Of a stretch of DNA of 64,000 bases, positions 15,545-24,269 are shown in pieces (the first letter of the stretch is position 1; each line of letters starts with the position of its first letter). Where the stretch lies: NCBI GenBank assembly GCA_964458265.1, contig CAYWIF010000014.1, positions 1 to 64,000 on the forward strand. The letters run 5' to 3'. This DNA comes from JAGVSR01 sp964458265. GTDB lineage: Bacteria; Pseudomonadota; Alphaproteobacteria; Rhizobiales; Hyphomicrobiaceae. The notes under the pieces were generated by a model. The model did not search any database. It worked only from the letters and a program-made list of their open reading frames with translations, and had not been told where the DNA came from. Both the position numbers and the translations under genes were made by a program.

Positions 15545-15582
15545 GCATCCCCTCTCCCCGTCCTTACGGGGAGAGGGGATGC
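15545..15582. terminator. Perfect 17-bp hairpin between convergent pepF and purM
   Basis: Bases 15545-15561 pair without mismatch to 15566-15582 around a CCTT loop. The core reads CCCCTCTCCCCGT and its complement. It begins just after the pepF stop and touches the purM stop codon. No T-run follows on either strand, so it may be a stem-only terminator or a dispersed intergenic palindrome that acts as an mRNA 3' end stabiliser. Confidence 0.65.
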
Positions 15583-16706
15583 TAGTACCTCAACCGCCCC
15601 TCATATTTCACAGCCCAGGCCTCGCCCTTGCCTTTGGCGTCGGACTTCTCGCCCGTGGGTTCGATGATCTCACCCAGCACCACCGGGGCTTCGCCGGCCT
15701 CCGTCAGCGCGGCCACCACTTCGCCCGCGCGCGCCTTGTCCGCGATGGCCACCATACCGATGCCGCAATTGAACGTGCGCAGCATCTCCGCATCGTCGAG
15801 ACGGCCCGCCTTCGCCAACCATCCGAACACCGGCGGCACCACGATCGCCGACAGATCGACCGCCGCCGCCACCGTATCCGGCAACACCCGCGGCAGGTTC
15901 TCCGACAAGCCGCCGCCGGTAATATGCGACAGCCCTTTGACCGCCCCATCCGACGCGCCGCCCGTCGCCTCGATCGCAGCCAACACGCTCTTCACGTAGA
16001 TCCGCGTCGGCGTCAGCAACGCCTCGCCGAATGTCGTACCGGGCGCCCACGGCGCCGCATCGCCCCACACAATTTTCTCGCTCTCCGCCAACCGCCGCAC
16101 GAGGCTGTAGCCGTTCGAATGCACACCCGCCGAGGGCAGCCCGATCAGCACATCGCCCACGGTAATATCCGCGCGCGGCAGGATCTCGCCCCGCTCCACC
16201 GCGCCAACGGCAAATCCCGCCAGATCGTAATCGCCCTTGTGATACATGCCGGGCATTTCGGCGGTCTCCCCGCCGATCAACGCGCAGCCCGCCAACCGGC
16301 AGCCCTCCGCGATTCCACCCACCACATCCTTCGCGACCGCCACCTCAAGATGCCCCGTCGCGTAGTAGTCGAGAAAGAACAGCGGCTCCGCGCCCTGCAC
16401 CACGAGATCGTTGACGCACATAGCCACGAGATCGATGCCGATCGTCGTATGCCGCCCGCTGTCGATGGCAATCTTGAGCTTGGTGCCGACCCCGTCGTTG
16501 GCCGCCACGAGGATCGGATCGCGAAACCCCGCCGCCTTGAGATCGAACAGCCCGCCGAACCCGCCCAGGTCCGCATCCGCGCCCGGGCGCCGCGTCGCCT
16601 TCACCAGCGGCTTGATGGCATGAACAAGCGCGTTGCCTGCGTCGATATCCACACCGGAATCGCGGTAGGTGATCGATCCCGGCTTTTCGTCTTTTGTGGT
16701 ACCCAT
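15582..16706 (-). CDS. purM: Phosphoribosylformylglycinamidine cyclo-ligase (AIR synthetase)
   Basis: This is the fifth step of purine synthesis: ATP-dependent ring closure of FGAM to aminoimidazole ribonucleotide in the cytoplasm. The 374 residues contain the family landmarks YRDSGVDIDAGN near the start, ANDGVGTKLKIA, DLVVQGAEPLFFLDYYA, GGETAEMPGMY and GVHSNGYSLVR, and SHITGGGLSENLPR in the C-terminal half. ATG 16706 with GGGG upstream is preferred; the frame can extend 16 codons to 16754 but those residues are not family-like. purN, often the partner of purM, is not adjacent; purM faces pepF at its end and is divergent from the DUF2066 gene. Confidence 0.95.
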   Translation of the reverse strand: MGTTKDEKPGSITYRDSGVDIDAGNALVHAIKPLVKATRRPGADADLGGFGGLFDLKAAGFRDPILVAANDGVGTKLKIAIDSGRHTTIGIDLVAMCVNDLVVQGAEPLFFLDYYATGHLEVAVAKDVVGGIAEGCRLAGCALIGGETAEMPGMYHKGDYDLAGFAVGAVERGEILPRADITVGDVLIGLPSAGVHSNGYSLVRRLAESEKIVWGDAAPWAPGTTFGEALLTPTRIYVKSVLAAIEATGGASDGAVKGLSHITGGGLSENLPRVLPDTVAAAVDLSAIVVPPVFGWLAKAGRLDDAEMLRTFNCGIGMVAIADKARAGEVVAALTEAGEAPVVLGEIIEPTGEKSDAKGKGEAWAVKYEGRLRY

Positions 16707-16746
16707 TGAACCCCGGAAGTGTCCAAAAGCCCGGCTGGGGCCGGGG

Positions 16747-16767
16747 CGGATCAAACGGATGATCCGT
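16747..16767. promoter_or_regulatory. Overlapping palindromes in the purM/DUF2066 divergent region
   Basis: CGGATCA at 16747-16753 and TGATCCG at 16760-16766 form a perfect 7-bp inverted repeat with a six-base spacer. A second palindrome, ACGGAT-G-ATCCGT, occupies 16755-16767. The position between two divergent starts suits an operator, or a hairpin in the purM leader. No known regulator consensus is recognised. Confidence 0.4.
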
Positions 16768-16925
16768 CGCGAACGGCCTGTCGGGGCTTGCGACCGGATT
16801 TTCGCCCGATTGCTCGCCAGAACATCGGTCGCGCTCTATCAGCTTGAACGCGCGGGGGCAATGTCCCGCCGCGGTACCAACGGCCGGGCGCGGATGCAAC
16901 GACTTCAACGGCAAGGTAATTCGGT

Positions 16926-18047
16926 ATGCGCGGGACGGTGAAGGTGGCTCGGACCGCCGCAATATCGGGTGCAGCAGCTCTCGTCCTGGCGGGGTCTGCG
17001 TGGGCCAAACCCGGCGCTGACCGAGCCTACACGATCGCCAACTATCCGGTTCAGGCGCGCGCCGCGAACGCCGTGGCTGCCAAGGATGCCGCCATCGCCG
17101 ACGGCCAGAAGGCGGCCTTTCGCTCTCTCTTGAAGCGCATCGTGCCTGTGACGTCCTACCGTGACATGGAGCGCTTGGCCGCGACCGACCCGGCCGGCCT
17201 CATCGACGGCGTCGCCATTCGCTCCGAGCGCAACTCGGCCACCGAATACATCGCCAACTTGGATTTCTCGTTTCAGGCAAACCAAGTCCGCGACTTGCTG
17301 AACCAGCAGGGCGTACCGTTCGTGGACACGCAAGCGCCGCCGGCCATCGTCGTGCCCCTGACCCGCGATGGCAAGGCCGCCGCTGGACCAGCAGGTGAGT
17401 TTCGCGCCGCCGCCGGATCATGGGGCACAGTCTGGCCGACGCTCGATCTTGAGAACTCCGTCGCCCCTCTGAAAATGCAGGCTCTGCGCCCCGAAGTCGG
17501 CCCCGATACGCTGCGCGGCCTTTACGACGACGCGACCCGCAGCGCCTCCATTATGACTCTCGCCGCCGCCTATGGAACCGACCAGGTCGTCCTGGCCGTC
17601 GCTGAAGTCGACACCGAAGGCGGCAAGGTCAATGTTCTCATCGCTGGCCAGGACGCGGCGGGTCCATTCGCGCTGAACCGCGCCTACCGTATGCAGGACG
17701 GCGACCTTGCCTACACACTGGAACTCGCCGCCGTCGTCTCGCAAGGAATACTGGAGGGGCGGTGGAAGGCCGTGAACAGCGGCGGCGCGGCTGCCTACGG
17801 CCCAGGCGGTCAGGACGTTGCCTTCGATGCCCAGTTCGCCGGCCAGAGTGAATGGAACGCCATGCGCCGTGTTCTGCTCGAAGCGCCCGGCATTGACGAC
17901 ATTCGCATCGGTACGGTTTCCGCAGGGCGCGCTTCGGTCAGCGTCAAGTATCCAGGCGGCGGACCGGCCCTCGCGCAGGCCCTTGCCGCATACGGAATGT
18001 CCCTCACCGACACCGGCGGCCTGTGGGTCATGCGTCAGGGGCGTTGA
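16926..18047 (+). CDS. DUF2066 domain exported protein
   Basis: The 373-residue protein has a signal peptide ending SAWA (residue 27) and then matches the DUF2066 type: an N-terminal alpha/beta region with the AKDAAIADGQKAAFRSLLKRI stretch split by TSYRDMERL, then a C-terminal half ending in RVLLEAPGIDDIRIGTVS and a Gly/Pro turn. The family has no defined function. It is common just upstream of the CDP-alcohol phosphatidyltransferase and hdaA genes, and that arrangement holds here. The last region resembles repeats that bind other envelope proteins, but no catalytic residues can be named. The start ATG is preceded by a weak GGTAATTCGGT leader. Confidence 0.75.
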   Translation: MRGTVKVARTAAISGAAALVLAGSAWAKPGADRAYTIANYPVQARAANAVAAKDAAIADGQKAAFRSLLKRIVPVTSYRDMERLAATDPAGLIDGVAIRSERNSATEYIANLDFSFQANQVRDLLNQQGVPFVDTQAPPAIVVPLTRDGKAAAGPAGEFRAAAGSWGTVWPTLDLENSVAPLKMQALRPEVGPDTLRGLYDDATRSASIMTLAAAYGTDQVVLAVAEVDTEGGKVNVLIAGQDAAGPFALNRAYRMQDGDLAYTLELAAVVSQGILEGRWKAVNSGGAAAYGPGGQDVAFDAQFAGQSEWNAMRRVLLEAPGIDDIRIGTVSAGRASVSVKYPGGGPALAQALAAYGMSLTDTGGLWVMRQGR

Positions 18048-18221
18048 TAACTGGGTCATCCCGTCCGGCGGTCGTGGTAAGCGTTTTTCCTGGCCGGGGC
18101 TTGCCCGATTGGGTCTAGCATGGCAGCTCTGGCGCACCGTCTGGAAGCGCCTCAAGTTGCGGCCGCATTGGCCGCCGTTCCGCATCCGCCCGTTTGCAAC
18201 AATTCACAAAAAGACCTGCCC

Positions 18222-18776
18222 GTGAGCTTGCCCAATATCATCACGACCGGCCGCGTTATCCTCGTTCCGGTGATCTTCTGGCTGCTCGTGACCGGGCAGT
18301 CGCAGCTCGCCTTTTTCGCTTTCCTTGTGGCCGGCCTGTCGGATGCGGTCGATGGCTACCTCGCCAATCGTTTCGATTGGAAAACGGAACTGGGCTCCTA
18401 TCTCGATCCCATCGCCGACAAACTGCTCTTCGTCAGCGTGTTCGTCGCCTTTGGCGTATCCGGCGCGCTCCCGTCCTGGCTGGTCATCGCAGTTGTGTCA
18501 CGCGACATCCTCATCGTTGCCGGCGTCGTACTCGCCTGGTTGATGGATCGTCCGTTCACCATGAAACCGCTCGGGGTCAGTAAGGCGCACACGGCGGCGC
18601 TGGTCGTCCTCGTCGCCGTCGTCCTGGCCGATCAGGCGTTTTCGCTCGGGCTCGACACACTGAAGATCCTGCTGATCGGACTGACGGGCGCGTTGACGTT
18701 TACATCCCTGGCAGCCTATCTCGACCTCTGGCTGCGGCACATGTCGGCCGCTGATCTGCCCGGCTCGCGCACTTGA
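18222..18776 (+). CDS. CDP-alcohol phosphatidyltransferase family protein
   Basis: This integral membrane enzyme of about 184 residues transfers a phosphatidyl group from CDP-diacylglycerol to an alcohol. The family signature is complete: Asp41, Asp44-Gly45, Ala48 and Arg50, then Gly58, Asp62 and Asp66 (DPIADKLL). The opening SLPNIITTGR and the remaining hydrophobic helices are typical of PgsA-like phosphatidylglycerophosphate synthases and related cardiolipin-type enzymes. The exact alcohol cannot be fixed from sequence alone. GTG 18222 is chosen because it starts the conserved N-terminus; the frame extends upstream to 18120 without family features. Its stop lies just ahead of hdaA, so co-transcription is likely. 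Confidence 0.85.
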   Translation: MSLPNIITTGRVILVPVIFWLLVTGQSQLAFFAFLVAGLSDAVDGYLANRFDWKTELGSYLDPIADKLLFVSVFVAFGVSGALPSWLVIAVVSRDILIVAGVVLAWLMDRPFTMKPLGVSKAHTAALVVLVAVVLADQAFSLGLDTLKILLIGLTGALTFTSLAAYLDLWLRHMSAADLPGSRT

Positions 18777-18820
18777 ACCCTTCGCTCTGCAACCTGGCGG
18801 AGAACGCTGGAACATTGGCC

Positions 18821-19537
18821 ATGACCGCGCCGGAGCCCCAAGCCATCCCCGAGCAGCTCGTTCTCGATCTGCCGCACCGGCCCGCGCTCGCGCTCGAAGA
18901 CTTTCTCGTCGGTGCGAGCAACGCCGAAGCAGTCGCACTGGTGGATGGTTGGCCGGACTGGACGGCCCGCGCCGCTATCGTCGTCGGCCCCACCGGCTCA
19001 GGCAAAAGCCATTTGACCAATGTCTGGCGTTTGAAATCTGGCGCGGTCAGCGTTGCTGCCGCTGAACTCGGCGAAGGTGCGGTCGCCGAAATCGAGACGT
19101 CCGGCGCCATCGCGATCGAGGATCTCGACCGCGGCATCGCCGACGAGCGGATATTTTTTCACCTTCTGAATCTGACCAAGGAGAAGGGCCACGCCCTGTT
19201 GGCGACCTCTCGGACCGCACCAGGAGACCTGACCGTGGCACTACCCGATCTTCGGTCCCGGTTGCGCGCCCTTCCCATGGTGCGCATCGAACCGCCCGGT
19301 GACGAGATCCTGAAGGCCATCCTCGTCAAGCTGTTTACCGACCGGCAGTTGACGCCGGAACCCCACGTGATCGCTCATTTGGCACTCCACATGGAACGCT
19401 CCTTCGAGGCCGCCCAGAAAGTCGTGGAGGCTTGTGACCAGTTGGCGCTCGCGCGGCAGCGCAATGTGACCCGCGCCGTCGCTGCCGACGCCCTGGAACG
19501 TGTGCGCCTGGCGGGCGCCGCCGTTGGCAAGGACTGA
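18821..19537 (+). CDS. hdaA: DnaA regulatory inactivator HdaA
   Basis: This AAA+ DnaA-like protein acts with the DNA sliding clamp to stimulate ATP hydrolysis by DnaA and so limit re-initiation. The N-terminus carries a clamp-binding motif (QLVLDL, residues 12-17), followed by a Walker A (GPTGSGKS, 56-63), IEDLD as Walker B and an arginine-rich sensor region (DLRSRLRALP). The protein lacks the DnaA DNA-binding domain, which separates it from DnaA. ATG 18821 gives 238 residues; a TTG at 18773 overlapping the upstream stop would add 16 residues and cannot be excluded. The gene sits directly before ppk, a conserved alphaproteobacterial order. Confidence 0.9.
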   Translation: MTAPEPQAIPEQLVLDLPHRPALALEDFLVGASNAEAVALVDGWPDWTARAAIVVGPTGSGKSHLTNVWRLKSGAVSVAAAELGEGAVAEIETSGAIAIEDLDRGIADERIFFHLLNLTKEKGHALLATSRTAPGDLTVALPDLRSRLRALPMVRIEPPGDEILKAILVKLFTDRQLTPEPHVIAHLALHMERSFEAAQKVVEACDQLALARQRNVTRAVAADALERVRLAGAAVGKD

Positions 19538-19605
19538 CTGTCATGCAATCGTCGTGCGCTGCGGTCCTAAGTCGGCCCCGCCGTCATATTCAAGGGTAAT
19601 CAGGC

Positions 19606-21801
19606 ATGTCGACCGCGAAAGGCAAATCGAAGACGCAAGCCGCTGAACCGGCCGCTTCTCCGGAATTGAAAGCTCCTTCGGGACCGGACAGGTTCTACAA
19701 CCGGGAACTGTCGTGGTTGCAGTTCAACCGCCGCGTCCTGGAAGAGGCCCAAAACGAGTCCCATCCGCTCCTCGAGCGGCTCCGCTTTCTCTCGATCTCG
19801 GCATCGAACCTCGACGAATTCTACATGGTCCGCGCGGCCGGCATCTACGGCCAGATCGCGGCCGGCGTGACCTCGACGACGCAAGACGGTCTGATGCCCT
19901 CCGAGCAGATGGCCGCGATCAACACGTTCGCCGCCTCGCTGGTTTCGGACAAGCAGGCGACCTGGCTCCAGATCCGCGGTGAACTCGACGCAGCGGGCTT
20001 CAAGATCGTCGAACCCGATGACTTGAACGCACGCGAGACCGTGTGGCTGGAAAACCTATTCCTGACCCACATCTTTCCCATCTTGACGCCGATCGCCGTC
20101 GACCCCGCGCATCCGTTTCCCTTCATTCTGAACAAAGGTCTGACCATCGCGGTCCATCTTCAGCGCCGCACGGACGGCAAGACGATGAGCGGCCTCATCC
20201 CCATTCCGGGCCAGCTCGAACGCTTCATCCGCATGCGCGCCGAGCCGCTGGGCGACAAGCAAATCCGCTTCATCCAGATGGAGCAGTTAATCGGCATGTT
20301 CCTCGAAAAGCTCTTCATGGGCTTCGAGGTCAAGGCCAAGGGCGCGTTCCGGGTGCTTCGCGACAGCGATATCGAGCTCCAGGAAGAAGCCGAAGATCTC
20401 GTCCGCTCCTACGAGACGCTTCTGAAGCGCCGCCGGCGCGGCATGGTTATCCGTCTCGAATTGGAGAGCCGGATGCCCGAGCAGCTTCGCCGCCTCGTCG
20501 CCGAAGAACTCGAAGTCGGCGAGGAGGCGGTATTCGTCAAGGACGGCGTTCTCGGCCTGTGCGATACGAGCCAGCTTATCGTCTCCGACCGCCCGGACCT
20601 GCTGTTCAAGCCCTTCAATATCCGCTTCCCCGAACGCATTCGCGAGTTCAACGGCGACTGCTTCGCCGCGATCAACAAGAAGGACATCGTCGTCCACCAC
20701 CCCTACGAAAGCTTCGACGTGGTGGTCCAGTTTCTGCGCCAGGCGGTCAACGATCCCAATGTCATGGCGATCAAATGGACGCTCTATCGAACGTCCCGCG
20801 ACAGCCCGATCGTGCAGGCGCTGAAGGAAGCCGTCGAAGCGGGAAAATCCGTCACCGCCGTCGTCGAGTTGAAGGCCCGTTTCGACGAGGCAGCCAACAT
20901 CCGCTGGGCCCGCGACCTTGAAAACGCCGGCGTTCATGTCGTCTACGGCTTCATCGAACTAAAAACCCACGCCAAGCTCGGCGTCGTCGTACGCCGCGAA
21001 GGTTCGGAATTGACGACGTATTGCCACGTCGGCACCGGCAACTATCATCCCCAGACAGCGCGCGTTTACACCGATCTCTCCGTCTTCACGCGCGATCCCG
21101 CGATCGCCCGCGATGTCACGCGCATCCTCAACTTCGTGACCGGCTATGGCAATCCCGGCGAACTCGAAGTCATGTCTGCGAGCCCCAACGGCATCCGCCA
21201 GAAAATACTCTCCCACATCCGCGAGGAAATCGAACACGCCAACGCCGGCCGGCCCGCGGCGATCTGGATGAAGATGAACTCGCTGGTCGATGCACAGATC
21301 ATCGATGCGCTTTACGAGGCAAGCCGTGCAGGCGTGTCCATCGACATCATTTGCCGCGGGGTCTGCTGTCTCCGGCCGGGAATCAAGGGCCTGTCGGAGA
21401 ACATTCGCGTCAAGAGCATCATCGGGCGGTTCCTGGAGCACGCACGCATTTATTGCTTCGGACGCGGCGAGCCGTTGCCTTCGGCCAAGGCTGCGGTCTA
21501 CATCTCCTCCGCCGATATGATGCCGCGCAACCTCGACCGCCGCGTCGAGGCCATGCTGCCGATACTGAACCAGACGGTGCATGAACAGGTCCTCAATCAG
21601 ATCATGGTCGCGAACTTGATGGACAATCAGCAGAGCTGGCGCATCCTGGCCGATGGATCGTCCGAAAGGGTTTATCCCGGTGCGCAGGAAGCCCCGTTCA
21701 ATGCCCACAAGTACTTCATGACCAACCCCAGCCTGTCAGGGCGCGGCCGGGCCTTGAAGACCAGTTCGCCGCCCAAATTCCGCGTCAGAGGTGCGGATTG
21801 A
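19606..21801 (+). CDS. ppk: Polyphosphate kinase 1
   Basis: This enzyme makes inorganic polyphosphate from ATP (reversible) at the inner face of the membrane or in the cytoplasm. At 731 residues it has the full PPK1 layout: N-terminal domain (FYNRELSWLQFNRRVLEEA), head domain and two phospholipase D-like C-terminal domains. The autophosphorylated histidine is His474 (CHVGTGNYH), and the second conserved histidine is His612 (RFLEHARIY). It is followed at once by ppx, whose likely start is 15 bases after the ppk stop, so synthesis and breakdown of polyphosphate are encoded in one unit. No pho-box was recognised upstream. Confidence 0.97.
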   Translation: MSTAKGKSKTQAAEPAASPELKAPSGPDRFYNRELSWLQFNRRVLEEAQNESHPLLERLRFLSISASNLDEFYMVRAAGIYGQIAAGVTSTTQDGLMPSEQMAAINTFAASLVSDKQATWLQIRGELDAAGFKIVEPDDLNARETVWLENLFLTHIFPILTPIAVDPAHPFPFILNKGLTIAVHLQRRTDGKTMSGLIPIPGQLERFIRMRAEPLGDKQIRFIQMEQLIGMFLEKLFMGFEVKAKGAFRVLRDSDIELQEEAEDLVRSYETLLKRRRRGMVIRLELESRMPEQLRRLVAEELEVGEEAVFVKDGVLGLCDTSQLIVSDRPDLLFKPFNIRFPERIREFNGDCFAAINKKDIVVHHPYESFDVVVQFLRQAVNDPNVMAIKWTLYRTSRDSPIVQALKEAVEAGKSVTAVVELKARFDEAANIRWARDLENAGVHVVYGFIELKTHAKLGVVVRREGSELTTYCHVGTGNYHPQTARVYTDLSVFTRDPAIARDVTRILNFVTGYGNPGELEVMSASPNGIRQKILSHIREEIEHANAGRPAAIWMKMNSLVDAQIIDALYEASRAGVSIDIICRGVCCLRPGIKGLSENIRVKSIIGRFLEHARIYCFGRGEPLPSAKAAVYISSADMMPRNLDRRVEAMLPILNQTVHEQVLNQIMVANLMDNQQSWRILADGSSERVYPGAQEAPFNAHKYFMTNPSLSGRGRALKTSSPPKFRVRGAD

Positions 21802-21815
21802 AGCAAGGATCAGAC

Positions 21816-23354
21816 GTGACGAGCCTGATGCAGATGCTTGGCGGCGCGCGCCAGCCGCGCGAACTCGAGCCCATTGGCGTCATCGATATCGGGTCGAACT
21901 CCGTCCGCCTTGTGGTTTACGAGGGCGCCGTGCGTTCGCCGACGCCGCTGTTCAACGAAAAGGTTCTCTGCGGTCTTGGCCGCACGATCGCGACCACCGG
22001 TCGCCTGGGAGCCGAGCCCATTGAACGGACCATTCATGCGCTGACACGGTTCAAGGCCGTGGCCAGAATTCTCAAGGTCAAAACCCTCAAGGCCTTCGCG
22101 ACCGCCGCGGTTCGCGATGCCGGCGATGGACCGGAATTTATCGCGCGCGCCGAGAAGGCCTGCGGCGTCAAGATCGACATTCTGTCGGGTGAGCGCGAGG
22201 CCGAACTTGCCGCCGCAGGTATTCGCATGGGGTTTCAAAATCACGATGGCTTAGCAGGCGATCTCGGCGGCGGCAGTCTCGAACTGATCAACATCGGCGG
22301 CACGTCGGTCATCGAAGCGGCAACGCTGCCGCTCGGCGGACTCCGGATGATCGACCAGACAGGCGGCCGCATCGACGACGCCGTGAAGATCGCCGATCAG
22401 CACCTGGAAAAGATCGGATGGCTGTCCAACGGCAAGGGGCGCCCGTTCTTCGCCGTGGGCGGCACATGGCGCGCGCTCGCCAAACTCCATATGGAGCAGA
22501 CGCAATATCCCCTGCGTATCATGCAGGGCTATACGATCCCCACGCGCGACGCGATTCAGTTCTGCGAATTGGTCCGCCGCACCAAGAAGATCGCGTCCCT
22601 CCCTGGCATTGAGGAGGTCGCGCGCGCCCGCCGCGAAGCGCTCCCCTACGGCGCCCTCGTGCTCGAACGGCTGTTACGTCTCTTGCAGCCGTCGGCCGTC
22701 GTCTTTTCTGTCCACGGCGTTCGCGAGGGGCTGCTGTTCAGCTACCTGACGCCGCACGAACGCGCCAAAGACCCGCTGCTGAGCTTCTGCGAGGAGTTCG
22801 CGCGCCAGCGCTCCCGGTCGCTCGCCCATGCTCTGGAGTTGTGCGACTGGACCGACCAGCTCTTCGACAAGGATGGCCTGGACGAGACCGCCGACGAGCG
22901 CCGCCTGCGCCACGCCGCGTGTCTCGTGTCCGACATCTCCTGGCGCGCGCATCCCGACTACCGGGGTGAGCAAAGCCTCGACAAGATCGCTCACGCAGGC
23001 ATGAGCGGAATTGATCACCCCGGCCGCATTTTCATGGGACTGACCGTCTATTTCCGTCACGCCGGCGCGCAGGTGAGCGACACCGAAGGCCTGCCCGAAC
23101 AGCTCTTGTCGCGCATCGACCGCCGCACGCTGAAGCGCGCACGCATCGTCGGCGCCGCATTGCGTTCAGCCCACATGATATCCATCGGCATGCCCGGCAT
23201 CATCGATGAAACGCGCCTCGAATATCGCGGCGATAAGCTCGTACTGAGGCTGCCTAGCCAGCATGCCGATCTCGACGGCGAACGCCTGCGCCGCCGTTTT
23301 GAAAGTCTCGCCGCCGTCCTGGGCCGTATCGGCGAAATCGAAATCGCCCGTTGA
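21816..23354 (+). CDS. ppx: Exopolyphosphatase (Ppx/GppA family)
   Basis: This enzyme removes terminal phosphates from polyphosphate and may also act on pppGpp, a known ambiguity of the family. The 512 residues show the ASKHA-fold phosphate loops IDIGSNSVRLVVYE near residue 20 and GDLGGGSLEL near 150, then an HD-like helical C-terminal domain. GTG 21816 is chosen because AAGGA lies six bases upstream. A TTG at 21798 that overlaps the ppk stop would add six residues. The close coupling with ppk favours polyphosphate as the main substrate. Confidence 0.93.
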   Translation: MTSLMQMLGGARQPRELEPIGVIDIGSNSVRLVVYEGAVRSPTPLFNEKVLCGLGRTIATTGRLGAEPIERTIHALTRFKAVARILKVKTLKAFATAAVRDAGDGPEFIARAEKACGVKIDILSGEREAELAAAGIRMGFQNHDGLAGDLGGGSLELINIGGTSVIEAATLPLGGLRMIDQTGGRIDDAVKIADQHLEKIGWLSNGKGRPFFAVGGTWRALAKLHMEQTQYPLRIMQGYTIPTRDAIQFCELVRRTKKIASLPGIEEVARARREALPYGALVLERLLRLLQPSAVVFSVHGVREGLLFSYLTPHERAKDPLLSFCEEFARQRSRSLAHALELCDWTDQLFDKDGLDETADERRLRHAACLVSDISWRAHPDYRGEQSLDKIAHAGMSGIDHPGRIFMGLTVYFRHAGAQVSDTEGLPEQLLSRIDRRTLKRARIVGAALRSAHMISIGMPGIIDETRLEYRGDKLVLRLPSQHADLDGERLRRRFESLAAVLGRIGEIEIAR

Positions 23355-23366
23355 ACGGAGGGACGC

Positions 23367-24266
23367 TTGGCCGACGATCCCTATACCGTTCTCAACGTCC
23401 CGCGCACCGCCAGCGACGACGAGATCCGCCGGCGCTACCGGCAGCTCGTCAAGGAACTCCACCCCGACGTCAACCCGGCCAAATCGGCCGAAGAGCGGTT
23501 CAAGAAAGTCACGGTCGCCTTCGACATCATCGGCGATCCCGTCAAGCGCAAAGCCTATGACCGCGGTGAGATCGATGCGGCCGGCGATCAGCGGCGCGCA
23601 TCGGGATCAGGTCAAAGCGGCCAGGGGTTTGCCGGCGGGGCGCGCTGGAGCGCCGGCTTCGGCGGCTTCGACAGCGAAGACCCCTTCGGCGACATCTTTG
23701 CCGGCTTTCGGGGGGCCGGTACCCAGTCGCGAACCCGCCGGGGACAGGATGCGCGCTACACGATCGATCTTGATTTCACAGAGGCCGCGTTAGGCGCCCG
23801 CAAGCGCGTCACTATGCCGGGTGGCGAAGCGCTCGATCTCGCCGTTCCGTCGGGCGTTGTCGAAGGCCAGGTGCTGCGTCTGAAAGGCAAGGGCCAGCCG
23901 GGCGTCAACGGCGGGCCGGTGGGCGATGCCCTGGTCGAAGTCCGCATCCGTCCCCATCCGGTTTTCAAGCGGGCTGGCGACGACGTCACGATCGACGTCC
24001 CGCTAACCCTCGATGAAGCGGTCCTGGGAGCCAAGATCGAAATCCCGACGTTGACCGGCCGCGTCCAACTCACCATTCCACCCGCCACCAATTCGGGGAA
24101 GGTTTTCCGCCTCAAAGGCAAGGGCATCGTCAACGCCACGTCGGGCTTGACGGGTGACGAACTCGCGACCGTGCGCATCGTGCTTCCCGACGAGATCGAC
24201 GGCGAACTGGCCGATTTCATGCGCGGCTGGCGCGAGCGGCACCGCTACGATGCCGGGCGCAAGTAA
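23367..24266 (+). CDS. DnaJ-domain co-chaperone, CbpA-like
   Basis: The 299-residue protein has an N-terminal J domain (about 4-69) with the HPD motif at 32-34, which stimulates the ATPase of DnaK. A Gly/Phe-rich linker follows (about 75-120), then two C-terminal substrate-binding beta domains (about 125-290). The four CxxCxGxG zinc repeats of true DnaJ are absent, which places it with CbpA/DjlA-like co-chaperones. The start is TTG at 23367, supported by a strong GGAGG six bases upstream. It follows ppx by 12 bases and its stop is four bases from the convergent rnd stop. Confidence 0.9.
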   Translation: MADDPYTVLNVPRTASDDEIRRRYRQLVKELHPDVNPAKSAEERFKKVTVAFDIIGDPVKRKAYDRGEIDAAGDQRRASGSGQSGQGFAGGARWSAGFGGFDSEDPFGDIFAGFRGAGTQSRTRRGQDARYTIDLDFTEAALGARKRVTMPGGEALDLAVPSGVVEGQVLRLKGKGQPGVNGGPVGDALVEVRIRPHPVFKRAGDDVTIDVPLTLDEAVLGAKIEIPTLTGRVQLTIPPATNSGKVFRLKGKGIVNATSGLTGDELATVRIVLPDEIDGELADFMRGWRERHRYDAGRK

Positions 24267-24269
24267 CGG

